From: Wenzhouxiangella limi
GTDB lineage: Bacteria > Pseudomonadota > Gammaproteobacteria > Xanthomonadales > Wenzhouxiangellaceae
Length of the DNA: 64,000 nt
Assembly: GCF_010499265.1 (NCBI RefSeq)
Contig: NZ_JAAGSC010000044.1
Span: 279,266-343,265 of the forward strand
Direction: 5' to 3'
The notes under the pieces were generated by a model that saw only the letters and a program-made list of their open reading frames with translations, searched no databases and was not told where the DNA came from. Position 1 is the stretch's first letter; each line of letters begins with the position of its first letter. Positions 35,301 to 44,674 of the stretch are shown in pieces. Position numbers and translations under genes: made by a program.

Positions 35301-36227
35301 ATGGGTGCTACTGAGCAGGACGCGGGTGTACGCAAGCTGGCCTTCGACTGGCTGGAGCGGCAGACCATGCTGCATGGCGACGTTCTGCCGCGCGAGCTTT
35401 TGTCCCAGGGCTTTGAGTTTGAGGGGCGGCGGGTGCCTTTTCTGTCAGCCCAGGGCATATTCAAGCCGGCGGTGTGTCCCGAGATACCGCTGACGATCAC
35501 GACGTCGCCGAATAGCCCCTACGACGACAGTTTCGCCGATGAGCACCGTTTGACATACCGCTATCGCGGCACGGATCCGCGCCATCGCGACAATGTGGGC
35601 CTGCGCGAAGCGATGCGGCGTCGCACGCCGCTGATTTACCTGTTTGGCTTGGTGCCGGGGCGGTATTTGCCGATCTGGCCGGTCTTCGTGGTCGGAGATG
35701 ACCCGGGCCGGCTTTGTTTTACGGTGATGGCCGACGATCAGCAGAGTTTGGTCGATTCACTATCGGCGGGTGCTGAATCGGAAGTTGCGCGTGAGCCCGA
35801 TGCGCCGCGCCGGCAATACATCACTGCTGCGGTCCAGGTTCGCCTGCACCAGCGCGGTTTCCGCGAGCGCGTCCTGAAGGCTTACCGGGAGCAGTGCGCG
35901 CTGTGCCGCCTGAAGCACCGCGAGCTGCTCGATGCCAGCCACATCATTCCCGATCACGACGTTCGGGGAGAGCCGCGTGTGTCCAACGGGCTGTCGCTGT
36001 GCAAGATCCACCACACCGCCTTCGATCGCCATTTCCTGGGGATCAATCCGGATGGTGTGATTCACATCCGGCGCGACTTGCTCGAAGAAACCGACGGGCC
36101 GATGCTGCAGCATGGATTGAAGGATATGCACCGACTGCGCTTAACCGTCCCCTCCAGACGGGAAGATCGGCCTGATCGAGAAGCCTTGGCTGAACGGTTC
36201 GAGCAGTTTCTGCAATTGCAGGGCTAA
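35301..36227 (+). CDS. HNH_2 endonuclease with distinct N-terminal sensor domain
   Basis: A 308-residue nuclease on the plus strand, divergent from mazG. The C-terminal HNH_2 domain has CALCRLKHRELLDASHIIPDHD, then NGLSLCKIHHTAFDRHFLGI. The N-terminal half contains YRYRGTDPRHRDNVGLREAM and LIYLFGLVPGRYLPIWPVFVVGDDP, a beta-rich domain reminiscent of SRA-type or related base-reading domains. It shares only the nuclease half with the HNH gene at 33850. A restriction role against modified DNA is a reasonable guess. Confidence 0.85.
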   Translation: MGATEQDAGVRKLAFDWLERQTMLHGDVLPRELLSQGFEFEGRRVPFLSAQGIFKPAVCPEIPLTITTSPNSPYDDSFADEHRLTYRYRGTDPRHRDNVGLREAMRRRTPLIYLFGLVPGRYLPIWPVFVVGDDPGRLCFTVMADDQQSLVDSLSAGAESEVAREPDAPRRQYITAAVQVRLHQRGFRERVLKAYREQCALCRLKHRELLDASHIIPDHDVRGEPRVSNGLSLCKIHHTAFDRHFLGINPDGVIHIRRDLLEETDGPMLQHGLKDMHRLRLTVPSRREDRPDREALAERFEQFLQLQG

Positions 36228-36240
36228 CTACGCCCTCGCG

Positions 36241-36380
36241 CTACTTCGGGAAGGTCACGGTCAGCTTGCTGCCCGGTTGCAGGTTCTGCAGCAACGCCCT
36301 CTGGCTGCCGTGAAACTTCGCGTGCTTTGCTGGTTCCGTTAGCGGAGTACCGAAGCTGATGTATACGGAGCTTGTAAAAT
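36241..36380 (-). pseudogene. Possible gene remnant (C-terminal coding fragment)
   Basis: On the minus strand an open frame without a start codon reads SVYISFGTPLTEPAKHAK, then FHGSQRALLQNLQPGSKL, TVTFPK and a stop at 36241. The composition looks like real protein, but the frame is closed by TAG about 45 codons upstream and no homologue comes to mind. It may be the tail of a lost gene at the right edge of the accessory island. The rest of 36228-36430 shows nothing else that I can support. Confidence 0.35.
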
Positions 36381-36430
36381 CGTGCGCCTATTTGCGGTAA
36401 GTTTCGCTTTGTGACTGGCGATGGCGACGC

Positions 36431-37444
36431 CTATTCAAAGGTTCTTGGTCGAACCGTATCCGGTTTCAGGAAAGGCTTGCCGCCCAGGTTGTCGTGATCG
36501 CCCAGGATATGCCCGTCGCTTTCTCTTGCCTGCCCATACATCGAATGCTTATGGAAGGCTTCCCGGGTCTGCTCCAGGGTTTCTTGCACATCACCCGTGT
36601 AGCGCGGGTCTTGCGGGCGTTCCTGGCTGCTCATGTAGTAGGCGATGTCCCAGGCTTCCTGGTCGTCAAGGCTCCTGGGCTGGCCCAGCGGCATGTTGTT
36701 CTTGATGAAACCGGCGGCGGTGAAAATGCGCACCAGGCCGGCTCCCCAGTTGTTGGACATATCGCCCCAGGTGGCGGGGAAAACCGTCTGATCGTCAATC
36801 CGCAGCCCGTCGCCGCTGGCGCCGTGGCAAATAGAGCATTTCTCCACGAACGCGGCTTTGCCGCGGGCGTAGCTCAGATTTTCCGGTCGATCCGGTGGCG
36901 GGAATCCGCGACCGTAAATGGGCTGTTGCGGATACATGGTCACCCCTCTGGCAAGCCAGTGATGATAAGCCGACAAAGCCACCATGTTGTCGCTGCCGTA
37001 CTCGGGGGGCTTGCCGTTCATGGAGTAGGTGAAACAGCCGGCAATGCGTTCTTCAAGGTTGTTGACGTGGGCGTTCTTGCCCCGGAAGTCGGGCAAGGTC
37101 ACCGCCGCGGCCCAGATTGGGGCACTGAAGGGCATGCGACCATCCCCGAGGTGGCAGCTCGAGCAGTTCATGTTGTTGAACACGTGCTCGTCGCGCAGCT
37201 GCTGGGTGTTGGTGAACAGGTCGTGGCCTCTTCGGATGACGCGCTTGAGCTCCGGATGCAGATCGGCGTCTTCAAGATCGTCCAGCGTCGGTGGAATGTG
37301 CACCAGCTCGTTTTCTTTCGGGGCCGGGAAGCCGAGTGCGGCCAGGGTATCGAGGTACTGCTGGGTGGTGTTGTCTTGTGCTGTGGCGTGGATGGAAAAC
37401 AGCAGAGCGCCGGACACTACAGCGCAAGTGAATTTGCGAATCAT
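36431..37444 (-). CDS. tsdA: TsdA-like diheme cytochrome c (thiosulfate dehydrogenase / tetrathionate reductase)
   Basis: A 337-residue periplasmic protein with a signal peptide (ending ATAQD). Two heme sites: CSSCH at 94-98 and CSICH at 203-207. The segment LEERIAGCFTYSMNGKPP contains Cys137, matching the Cys that serves as axial ligand of the active-site heme in TsdA enzymes. The enzyme joins two thiosulfate molecules to tetrathionate or does the reverse. It lies 15 bp after a diheme cytochrome gene of TsdB type, which supports the call. Direction of the reaction cannot be judged here. Confidence 0.85.
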   Translation of the reverse strand: MIRKFTCAVVSGALLFSIHATAQDNTTQQYLDTLAALGFPAPKENELVHIPPTLDDLEDADLHPELKRVIRRGHDLFTNTQQLRDEHVFNNMNCSSCHLGDGRMPFSAPIWAAAVTLPDFRGKNAHVNNLEERIAGCFTYSMNGKPPEYGSDNMVALSAYHHWLARGVTMYPQQPIYGRGFPPPDRPENLSYARGKAAFVEKCSICHGASGDGLRIDDQTVFPATWGDMSNNWGAGLVRIFTAAGFIKNNMPLGQPRSLDDQEAWDIAYYMSSQERPQDPRYTGDVQETLEQTREAFHKHSMYGQARESDGHILGDHDNLGGKPFLKPDTVRPRTFE

Positions 37445-37459
37445 GATGGCGGGATCCTT

Positions 37460-38134
37460 TTAGTTGGCCGCGGAATTCTGGTTGGCGAGCCAAACGGCGA
37501 CCGCATGCATATCCTCATCGCTCATCCGGCGGGCAATTGAGCCCATCAGGTCTTGCGGGTCGTTGTTTCGGGTCCCCTCCTGCCAGGCCTGCAACTGGGC
37601 TTTGATGTAGCCGGCGTGCTGGCCGGCAATGCCGGGGAAAACAGCGCCGGCGCCCCGGTTGTCCGGGCCATGACAGCTTGCGCACGAGACAATGTATTCC
37701 GACCAGTCGCCGCGCCGGGCCAGTTGCTTGCCGCGGTCGAGCATCGATTGATCGGCGCTTTCGCCACCGCTACCCGGGGTGGCGGGCAGGCCGGCATAGT
37801 AGGCGGCCACATCGGCGATCTGCTGTTCATCCAGCATGCTCGCAAAAGGCATCATGCTGGCGTTTGTGCGCGTGCCGGATTTATAGTCCTGCAGCTGCTT
37901 GGCGATGTAGGCGGCGTTCAACCCCGCCAACCGGGGCCAGGATTCACCGCCGGGGATGTTTTTGCCGCTGCCGTCGGCCTGATGGCAGGCGTTGCACGTG
38001 ACCGCCGCTGCCGCACCTCTCTCACTGTCACCCGCGACTTCGGCCAGCGTCAGCCCCGAGTACGCAGCCAGTCCCAAGGTCAGCAGAATTATCGGAATCT
38101 TTCTCACGGTCGATTTACGCCTTTTAGCGTCCAT
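37460..38134 (-). CDS. tsdB: Diheme cytochrome c4-like protein, TsdB type
   Basis: A 224-residue secreted cytochrome with an N-terminal signal segment and two c-type domains: CNACH near 47-51 and CASCH in the second half, each followed by the expected Met-containing loop (MMPFASML and DLMGSIARRM). Length and symmetry fit cytochrome c4 and the TsdB electron acceptor of TsdA. Transcribed first, 15 bp before tsdA, so the two would be made together and exchange electrons in the periplasm. Confidence 0.85.
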   Translation of the reverse strand: MDAKRRKSTVRKIPIILLTLGLAAYSGLTLAEVAGDSERGAAAAVTCNACHQADGSGKNIPGGESWPRLAGLNAAYIAKQLQDYKSGTRTNASMMPFASMLDEQQIADVAAYYAGLPATPGSGGESADQSMLDRGKQLARRGDWSEYIVSCASCHGPDNRGAGAVFPGIAGQHAGYIKAQLQAWQEGTRNNDPQDLMGSIARRMSDEDMHAVAVWLANQNSAAN

Positions 38135-38282
38135 GGCCGACCAACACTTTGTTTATCTACTGCAAGTGTTACGCAGACACCTCCGGTATGACTGTGCGGT
38201 GGCGCACCCTAAGTGCTCACCTTGAAACAACACCTCGTTGGTCCAGACACGGACTGCGACCGGCGACTGGTACCGGACTGAT

Positions 38283-39707
38283 TCACGCCCGGGCCAACTT
38301 GCGCACGCGATAGAGCGAATCGATGGCCACCAGGATGCCGGCCAGCGCGTTGGCCACGGCAATGGCGCCGTAGACCGTGGTGGCCCCGTCCAGGCGCGAG
38401 GCGATCCAGACCAGCGGCACGTAGAACACGGCCGTGCGGGTGAGCGAATAGCCCAGGGCGATCAGCGGCTTTCCCAGGGCGTTGAAAGCGCCGGCGGCGA
38501 TGATGGCGATGCCGTAGCCCCACAGGCTGATGGGTACGATCCAGAGGTAGCGCGCGGCTTGTTCGGTGACGCTGGCTTCGGCGCTGAACAACGCGGCGAT
38601 GGGTTGTCCGAACGCCCAGAAGAACAGCGCCAGCACCAGCGCCCAGCCGGCGCAGAAGCCGAACGCCGTCTTCATGGCCAGGGCGACCCGGTCGGCCCGG
38701 GCGCTGCCCCAGTTCTGGCCTACCACCGGGCCGATCGAGGCCGAAAGCGCCAGCATCGGCAGGATCGCGAACGCCTCCAGGCGGGTTGCCACGCCGAAGC
38801 CGGCCACCGTTTCCGAGCCGAGCACGGCGATGACGGCGGTCGCGATCGCCATGCCCAGCGGGTTGGAGGCGTTGCCGACCGCGGCCGGAATGCCGATGCC
38901 CAGCACGCGCCGGGCCGAGCGCGTGAAGCGCCGCAGGTCGCGCCAGGCCAGCACCACCAGGCGGTCCCGGCCGATCACCAGGTACAGCGCCATGAGCGAC
39001 GAGATCACGCGGGCCATCAGCGTGGCCAGCGCCGCGCCCTCGATGCCCAGGCTCGGGATGACCCCGATGCCGAACACCAGGATCGGCGTGGCGATGACGT
39101 TGAGCAGCGCCGAGCTGACCATGATGGTGCTTGGCCAGAACGCGTCGCCGCCGGCGCGGGTCATGGCGTTGCAGACCATGGTGACGATCAGGAAGGGCAG
39201 CGACAGGTACCAGATCCTGCTGTATCGCATCGCCATGTCGAGGATCTCGCCGCTTGCCCCCAGCAGCCCCAGCACGGCCTCCAGCGTAAGCAGCCCGGCC
39301 GTTGTCAGCACCAGCACGACGGCGAGGGTCAGCAGCAGCGAGTCGCTGGCCAGCTGGCGGGTGCGATCCCGATCGCCGCGTCCGATCGCACGCGAGACCA
39401 GCGAGGCGGCGCCGGCCGAAAGACCGATCGATACGCTGGCCAGCGTGAGCGCAACCGGAAACGAGAACGACAGCGCTGCCAGCGGATCGGTGCCGAGCTG
39501 GCCGACGAAAAAGGTATCGACCACCTGCACCGACATCACCGCGCCGATGCCGAAGATCATCGGCCCGGCCAGGCGCAGCAGTTTGCGCCAGATCGGGCCC
39601 GAGGTCAGGTCTCGCGGGTCGCCGGCCGGGTGCCGGCGATGGCCGTCGTCGTTGGTCATTGCCTGGAGTGGGCGCGCCGGGCGCGACCCGTTCGATTTGT
39701 CAGACAT
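38283..39707 (-). CDS. MATE family efflux transporter
   Basis: About 474 residues with twelve predicted membrane spans in two halves. LTSGPIWRKLLRLAGPMIFGIGAVMSVQVVDTFFVGQLG is the typical MATE opening, and PAAVGNASNPLGMAIATAVIAVLGSETVAGFGVATRLEAF starts the second half. Cation-coupled export of drugs or metabolites. The start is uncertain: ATG at 39707 or 39659; the later one still retains the first span. Stands alone between tsdB and DUF1415. Confidence 0.92.
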   Translation of the reverse strand: MSDKSNGSRPARPLQAMTNDDGHRRHPAGDPRDLTSGPIWRKLLRLAGPMIFGIGAVMSVQVVDTFFVGQLGTDPLAALSFSFPVALTLASVSIGLSAGAASLVSRAIGRGDRDRTRQLASDSLLLTLAVVLVLTTAGLLTLEAVLGLLGASGEILDMAMRYSRIWYLSLPFLIVTMVCNAMTRAGGDAFWPSTIMVSSALLNVIATPILVFGIGVIPSLGIEGAALATLMARVISSLMALYLVIGRDRLVVLAWRDLRRFTRSARRVLGIGIPAAVGNASNPLGMAIATAVIAVLGSETVAGFGVATRLEAFAILPMLALSASIGPVVGQNWGSARADRVALAMKTAFGFCAGWALVLALFFWAFGQPIAALFSAEASVTEQAARYLWIVPISLWGYGIAIIAAGAFNALGKPLIALGYSLTRTAVFYVPLVWIASRLDGATTVYGAIAVANALAGILVAIDSLYRVRKLARA

Positions 39708-39789
39708 TGTCGACGATGAGCGTGACCACGTACCCCGCAAGCGGTATTTTCGGGTGATGAGGGCGCGGCGGCGACCGCCGCAGGACGCC

Positions 39790-40344
39790 TCAGGCGCGCT
39801 CGATCAGCTTGCGCCAGCCCGCCGTTCCAAGCGCCATCATCGTGTTGATGTTGCGCTCGTAGATCGCGTCGGGGTCGGGCAGTCTGGCGGTCGCGGCCTC
39901 GATGCTGGCCTCGCGCAGCAGGTGGAGCATGGGGTAGGGCGAGCGGTTGGTGCAGTGGGCCGGGTCGTCGGGCGGGGCGTCGGCAAAGCGGTAGTCGGGG
40001 TGGAAACTGGCGATCTGGAGCGTGCCGTCGAGGTCGAGGGCCTGCAGCAGCTCGTCGGCCGGATCGAGAAAGTCGTTGTAGTCGAGAAAGTCGGTCAGCA
40101 CGCAGGGGTGGATCAGCAGCGTGGTCTCGCACTCGGTCGGGTCGGCCTGGTCCAGCGCCAGCAGCTCGTCGGCCAGGTCTTGCAGCAGCAGCTGCGCGCT
40201 GGTCGCCTCGCTGACCCGCATCTGCACGCGGCCCTGGCGCCAGGGCAGGCCGGCAAACGGGCACAGGTTGAGCCCGATCACGGCGGCTTCCAGCCAGCGG
40301 CGGGTGGCCTCGATGACGGCCTCTTGATCGGGCGGATTCGACAT
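39790..40344 (-). CDS. DUF1415 family protein
   Basis: A 184-residue protein starting MSNPPDQEAVIEATRRWLEAAVIGLNLCPFAG, which is the diagnostic DUF1415 beginning with its conserved Cys. The family's closing motifs are also seen: SPYPMLHLLREASIEAA and ERNINTMMALGTAGW. Function unknown; widespread in proteobacteria and beta/gamma groups. Likely cytoplasmic. Divergent from the S9 peptidase gene. Confidence 0.88.
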   Translation of the reverse strand: MSNPPDQEAVIEATRRWLEAAVIGLNLCPFAGLPWRQGRVQMRVSEATSAQLLLQDLADELLALDQADPTECETTLLIHPCVLTDFLDYNDFLDPADELLQALDLDGTLQIASFHPDYRFADAPPDDPAHCTNRSPYPMLHLLREASIEAATARLPDPDAIYERNINTMMALGTAGWRKLIERA

Positions 40345-40443
40345 CCGGCAATTGTACGGCCCCGGATTCGGACACATTCCCCGGCAGGCCGATTCCGGGC
40401 GCGGTTACCATTGGGTCTTCAGTTCATCCCGGAGATTGCTTTG

Positions 40444-42558
40444 ATGTCCAAGCTTTGGCGCGTTTCGATGTTGGTTCTGGTCTTTTTGCTGGCGGCTGCG
40501 CCGCTGGCAGCCCAGGAGGGCGAGCTGCGCCCGGTCACCCACGAAGAGGTCTGGCTGATGAAGCGGCTGGGCTCGCCGGTGGTCAGCCCCGACGGGCAGC
40601 ATGCGGTGATCTCGGTCACCGAGCCGTCCTACGAGGAAGACGGCATGGTCTCGGATCTGTGGCTGATCACCGTCGACGGTAGCGAGTCGCCGCGCCGGCT
40701 GACCGCCACCCCGGGCGGCGAGGGCGGCGTGCAATGGCGGCCGGACGGCGCCAAAATCGCGTTCAGCGCCAGCCGCGGCGGCGACGAGGAACCGGCCCAG
40801 ATCTTTGTCCTGGACATGACCGGCCCGGGCGAGGCGGTGCAGATCACCGACCTGTCGACCGGCGCCTCGAACCCGCGCTGGAGCCCGGACGGCGAGCGCA
40901 TCGCGTTCGAAAGCCGGGTCTGGCCCGACGCGGCCGACGACGAGGCCAACGCCGAGCGCGACAAGCAGGCCAAAGAAGACGGCATCAACGTCTCGCGCTA
41001 CGAGATCTTCCCGATCCGCCAGTGGAACCGCTGGCGCGACGAAAAACACACCCGGCTGTTCGTGCAGGACGCTGAGCCAGACGCCGAGCCAGTCGATCTG
41101 CTTTTCGACACCGAGCTGGTCAGCACGCCGGGCTACGCCGGCTCGCCGTCTTTGGGCGGCGACAGCCTGCAGGCGGTCTGGACGCCGGACGGGCAGGCGC
41201 TGGTGTTCACCGCCACCCAGAACCTGCACGAAGCGGCCCATTCGGTGGTGCGCTACCACCTCTACCGGGTGCCGGTAGACGGCGGCGAGCCCGCTGCGGT
41301 GACCGAGGGCGAGGATTTCAGCTGCACCAGCGCGCGCTTTTCGCCCGACGGTCGGGTGCTGTACTGCAGCTACGGGCCGATCACCGAGTTTGTCTACAAC
41401 CACACCGAGATCGCGCGGGCCGGCTGGGACGGCGAGGCCCTGGCCGGCGAGCTTGAGGTGCTGACCGGCGATTTCGACCGCTCGGTGGGCGGTTTCGACA
41501 TCAGCGCCGATGGCCGCACGATTTATCTCTCGGCGGCCGACCAGGGCCATATGCGCTTGTTTGCCATGCCGGCCGATGGCGGCGAAGTCAGCCCGCTGGA
41601 TGCCGACAGCGCCGGCGTGTTCGGCGGCGTGCAGGCCGCCGACGGTGCACTGGTCGCAACCTGGGAAAGCTCGACGACGCCGGTGGAGCTGGTGCGCGTC
41701 AACCCGACCAGCGGCGAGCGCACCGCATTGACCGAATTCAACGCCGAGCGCGCCGAAGGCCTGGACCGGCCGGCGTTTCGCTCGTTCTGGTTCACCTCCA
41801 GCCAGGGCCGGCGCATCCACAGCTGGCTGGCGCTGCCGCCGGACTTTGACGAAAGCAAGCAATACCCGCTGGTGCTGTTCATCCACGGCGGGCCGTTCAG
41901 CTCGTCGATGGATTCCGACCACGTGCGCTGGAGCCCGCACCTGCTGGCCGCGCCCGGCTACGTGGTGCTTTTGACCGACTACACCGGCTCGGTCGGCTAC
42001 GGCGCCGAGTTCTCGCGCAACATCGAGGGCGATCCGCTGGCCACCCCGGGCGAGGAGCTGATCGAGGCCGCCGATGCAGCCATCGAGCGCTTTGCCTTCA
42101 TCGACCCGGAGCGCCAGGCTGCCACCGGCGCCAGCTACGGCGGCCACCTGGTCAACTGGCTGCTGGCCACCACCGACCGCTTCGATACGCTGGTCGGGCA
42201 TGCCGGGCTGGTCGATCTGGAAGGGCAGTGGGCGACCAGCGATGCGATCTATCACCGCGAGCGCATGAACGGCGGCCCGCCGTGGGGCGACAGCCCGGTG
42301 TGGGAAGCCCAAAGCCCGTCGACCTACGCCCCCGAGTTTGCGACCCCGACGATGCTGACCATCGGCGAGAAGGACTACCGCGTGCCGCTGAACCAGACCA
42401 TTGCCGCCTGGACCTATCTGCAGCGCATGCAGGTGCCCTCGAAGCTGCTGGTCTTCCACGACGCCGACCACTGGATCATGAACGGCAAGGAAGCCGAACA
42501 TTTCTGGGAAGAAGTGCACGCCTGGCTGGCGCAGTACCTGCAGCCGGACGGCGATTAG
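40444..42558 (+). CDS. S9 family prolyl-oligopeptidase-type peptidase, secreted
   Basis: A 704-residue serine peptidase with a signal peptide (VLVFLLAAAPLAAQ). The first part is a beta-propeller with repeated WSPDG/RPDG/SPDGR blades (ARFSPDGRVLYCS and similar). The C-terminal alpha/beta hydrolase has Ser564 in GASYGGH, Asp644 in GEKDYRVP and His676 in HDADHW, the full triad. Acts on peptides in the periplasm. An in-frame extension over 600 codons upstream is open but runs antisense through the MATE gene and is not real. ATG 40444 is chosen for the signal peptide. Confidence 0.93.
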   Translation: MSKLWRVSMLVLVFLLAAAPLAAQEGELRPVTHEEVWLMKRLGSPVVSPDGQHAVISVTEPSYEEDGMVSDLWLITVDGSESPRRLTATPGGEGGVQWRPDGAKIAFSASRGGDEEPAQIFVLDMTGPGEAVQITDLSTGASNPRWSPDGERIAFESRVWPDAADDEANAERDKQAKEDGINVSRYEIFPIRQWNRWRDEKHTRLFVQDAEPDAEPVDLLFDTELVSTPGYAGSPSLGGDSLQAVWTPDGQALVFTATQNLHEAAHSVVRYHLYRVPVDGGEPAAVTEGEDFSCTSARFSPDGRVLYCSYGPITEFVYNHTEIARAGWDGEALAGELEVLTGDFDRSVGGFDISADGRTIYLSAADQGHMRLFAMPADGGEVSPLDADSAGVFGGVQAADGALVATWESSTTPVELVRVNPTSGERTALTEFNAERAEGLDRPAFRSFWFTSSQGRRIHSWLALPPDFDESKQYPLVLFIHGGPFSSSMDSDHVRWSPHLLAAPGYVVLLTDYTGSVGYGAEFSRNIEGDPLATPGEELIEAADAAIERFAFIDPERQAATGASYGGHLVNWLLATTDRFDTLVGHAGLVDLEGQWATSDAIYHRERMNGGPPWGDSPVWEAQSPSTYAPEFATPTMLTIGEKDYRVPLNQTIAAWTYLQRMQVPSKLLVFHDADHWIMNGKEAEHFWEEVHAWLAQYLQPDGD

Positions 42559-42572
42559 GATCTGGCCTGGAG

Positions 42573-42603
42573 ATCCCGGATATCGCTGGGGCGATTCCGG
42601 GAT
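42573..42603. repeat. Palindromic intergenic element, possible two-way terminator
   Basis: ATCCCGGA (42573-42580) and TCCGGGAT (42596-42603) are exact complements with a 15-base loop. It sits between the convergent S9 peptidase and MscS genes. The same ATCCCGG core occurs in the two hairpins at 55908 and 55977, so it looks like a dispersed repeat family. No U-tract. Confidence 0.55.
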
Positions 42604-42679
42604 GGCCCAGGGGCAGTGCGGGTTGTCGGGTTAACGGCGGCTTGGGCGGCCGTTGCTTGATGACAGGCTCAAGCCGGAT

Positions 42680-44398
42680 TCAGGCGTTTTCCGGTTCCGG
42701 TGCCGGGTTGGCCGGCTTGTCCTTGTCCGTTCCCGGCAGCGCGCGCACGTAAATGTCTTGCTGCGGGAACGGGATTTCGATGCCTTCCCGGTCCAGGCGC
42801 TGCTTGATCCGCTTGGTCAGCGAGCGCAGCAGCGTCCAGTAGTCCGGCGTGCGCACCCAGGCATGAGTGATCATGAGGATGTCGGACTGTTCCATGGCAT
42901 CGACGAATACGTTCGGCGCCGGCTTGCGCAGAATGCCCTCGTGCCGGGCCACCTCGTCGCGCAGAATCTCCTCGGCCCGGTCGAGATCCTCGCCGTAGGC
43001 GATGCTGACCGGGATCTTCAGGCGGCGGATGCGGTTGGCGGTGAGGTTGGTGATCACGTCGCCCCAGATCTTGCTGTTCGGAATGACCAGGCGCTGGTTG
43101 TCGAACGTCGCGATCGTCGTCGAGACCAGGTTCATGCGTTTGACCGTGCCCTCGACGCCGCCGGCGATGACGTGGTCATCGACGTCGTAGGGCCGGTAGA
43201 TCAGGATCATCCAGCCGGAGGCGAAGTTGCTCAGCGTGTCCTGCAGGGCAAAACCGATGACGATGCCGGCCACGCCCAGGCCGGCCAGCATCGGCACCAG
43301 CGAGATGCCGATGGTCGAAAGCGCCACGACCAGCCCAACGGTGAACACGATGCCGAACGACAGCGAGATCAGCATGGCTTCCATCAGCCGGTGCAGCTGG
43401 ACGGATTCGCGATGGAGCAGCGCCGTGACGATGCCCTGCACGAACTTCGCCACCAGGTAGCCGACGGCGACAATCGAAAGAAAGACCAGCATCTTGAAAA
43501 CAACGTTCGGTCCCTGGGTTAGCAGGCCGTTCTTTGCGCTTTCGATGCGGTTGCCGAGCAGGCTCATGAAGACCTCGCGGTCGAGGATGTCGACCCCGAT
43601 CGAACCGCGCTGGTTGACCAGCAGCGCGCGGTAGCTGCCGGCGTTCAGGCCTATGCTGTCCATCAAGCCGACCAGCTGCTCGAGGGTCTGGATGTTGCGC
43701 ACCTGCTTGCGCTCGATGGCGCGCTCGGCCTTGATCAGCTCGGCGTTGGTGGGGTCGGCGCGGATCATGTTGCGCAATTCGGTCAGGGTCGTGGCATCGA
43801 GCAGAATCTGGCCGCTCACGCCTTCGGCGGCCAGCGCCATGGTTTCCCGGATTTGTCGCGCCAGGTCCTCGTCCATCCGGCCGATCCGCTCGCCCAGTTC
43901 GAGCAGCTTCACCAGCAGTCCGGTGTGGTCGGCGACGACTTTGCGCAGGTCCTGCTGAAAAGCGCGCGAGATCGCGGCCTCGGAGCTTTCGTCGAATTCG
44001 TCGAAGCGCTCCTGTTCCTGCCCGATGCGCTCCTGAAGATCTTCGTAGCGCTCGACCAGAAAGCCCTGGAACCATTCCAGCTGCGCCGGGAAACCCGTGC
44101 CCGCTTCGCCGTCCGCCAGCTCGTCGATCGGGTAGGCGAGCATCATCGTGCCCAGTTCCCGGGCCAGGTCGTCGACGCGGAAAAGCATGCCGTCGTGGCG
44201 ATGCCCGGGCCAGTTGTCCAGGTCGTTGATGATCTGCTCGATCGCTTCGCGCTTGGCTTCGATCGCCGCCAGCCGGTCGTCCTGTGCCCAGGCAGGGTCA
44301 AGGCCGGACGCGATCCACAGGGTCAGCGCCAGCGCCAGCCCGAACGCCGATCTGGAAAACGGACCAGCGCCGCCAGCCGCTCCTGCGCGGATTTTCAT
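42680..44398 (-). CDS. MscS-family mechanosensitive ion channel
   Basis: About 572 residues. A signal-like N-terminus is followed by a long helical periplasmic region with coiled-coil character (LQERIGQEQERFDEFDESSEAAISRAFQQ), membrane spans between about 300 and 400, and the MscS pore and beta domain: GVAGIVIGFALQDTLSNFASGWMILIYRPYDVDDHV, then VSTTIATFDNQRLVIPNSKIWGD. The domain order resembles larger MscK/YnaI-like channels. It would release osmolytes under hypo-osmotic stress. ATG 44398 or the upstream GTG at 44413 both possible. Confidence 0.9.
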   Translation of the reverse strand: MKIRAGAAGGAGPFSRSAFGLALALTLWIASGLDPAWAQDDRLAAIEAKREAIEQIINDLDNWPGHRHDGMLFRVDDLARELGTMMLAYPIDELADGEAGTGFPAQLEWFQGFLVERYEDLQERIGQEQERFDEFDESSEAAISRAFQQDLRKVVADHTGLLVKLLELGERIGRMDEDLARQIRETMALAAEGVSGQILLDATTLTELRNMIRADPTNAELIKAERAIERKQVRNIQTLEQLVGLMDSIGLNAGSYRALLVNQRGSIGVDILDREVFMSLLGNRIESAKNGLLTQGPNVVFKMLVFLSIVAVGYLVAKFVQGIVTALLHRESVQLHRLMEAMLISLSFGIVFTVGLVVALSTIGISLVPMLAGLGVAGIVIGFALQDTLSNFASGWMILIYRPYDVDDHVIAGGVEGTVKRMNLVSTTIATFDNQRLVIPNSKIWGDVITNLTANRIRRLKIPVSIAYGEDLDRAEEILRDEVARHEGILRKPAPNVFVDAMEQSDILMITHAWVRTPDYWTLLRSLTKRIKQRLDREGIEIPFPQQDIYVRALPGTDKDKPANPAPEPENA

Positions 44399-44674
44399 TG
44401 CCTGCACGGACAACTCCAGGTTGCTGCTTGATCAACCGGAGATTGTGGTGCCATGGAGCGGGTCGCGCGATGCTTGATTTGTGAACTTTGTTTAACGGTC
44501 AGGGCAAGCGGCGTGGATCTGTGGCCTGCCGCCGCTGCTGCGGCCTGGTTGGCGCCTGTTCTGCGTTAAGCCCGGCGATCCGGCGGTGGTGATTGGCTAT
44601 CAGTGACTGGCCGATGACTCGTCAGGCACTTATACTCGTTCTCCGCCTTCAGACCATTGGCAGGGTCTAGCGCG
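44399..44674. other. Divergent intergenic region MscS / diguanylate cyclase
   Basis: About 275 bases without a gene. The only element I can point to is TATACT at 44631-44636, a possible -10 for the diguanylate cyclase gene, without a convincing -35. No palindromic operator was seen. Confidence 0.35.

Noticed and set aside
38566-42558. A 1330-codon open frame on the plus strand
   Set aside because: Its first half runs antisense through the MATE gene and has low-complexity Ser/Arg-rich content. Only the part from 40444, with a signal peptide and catalytic triad, is a gene.
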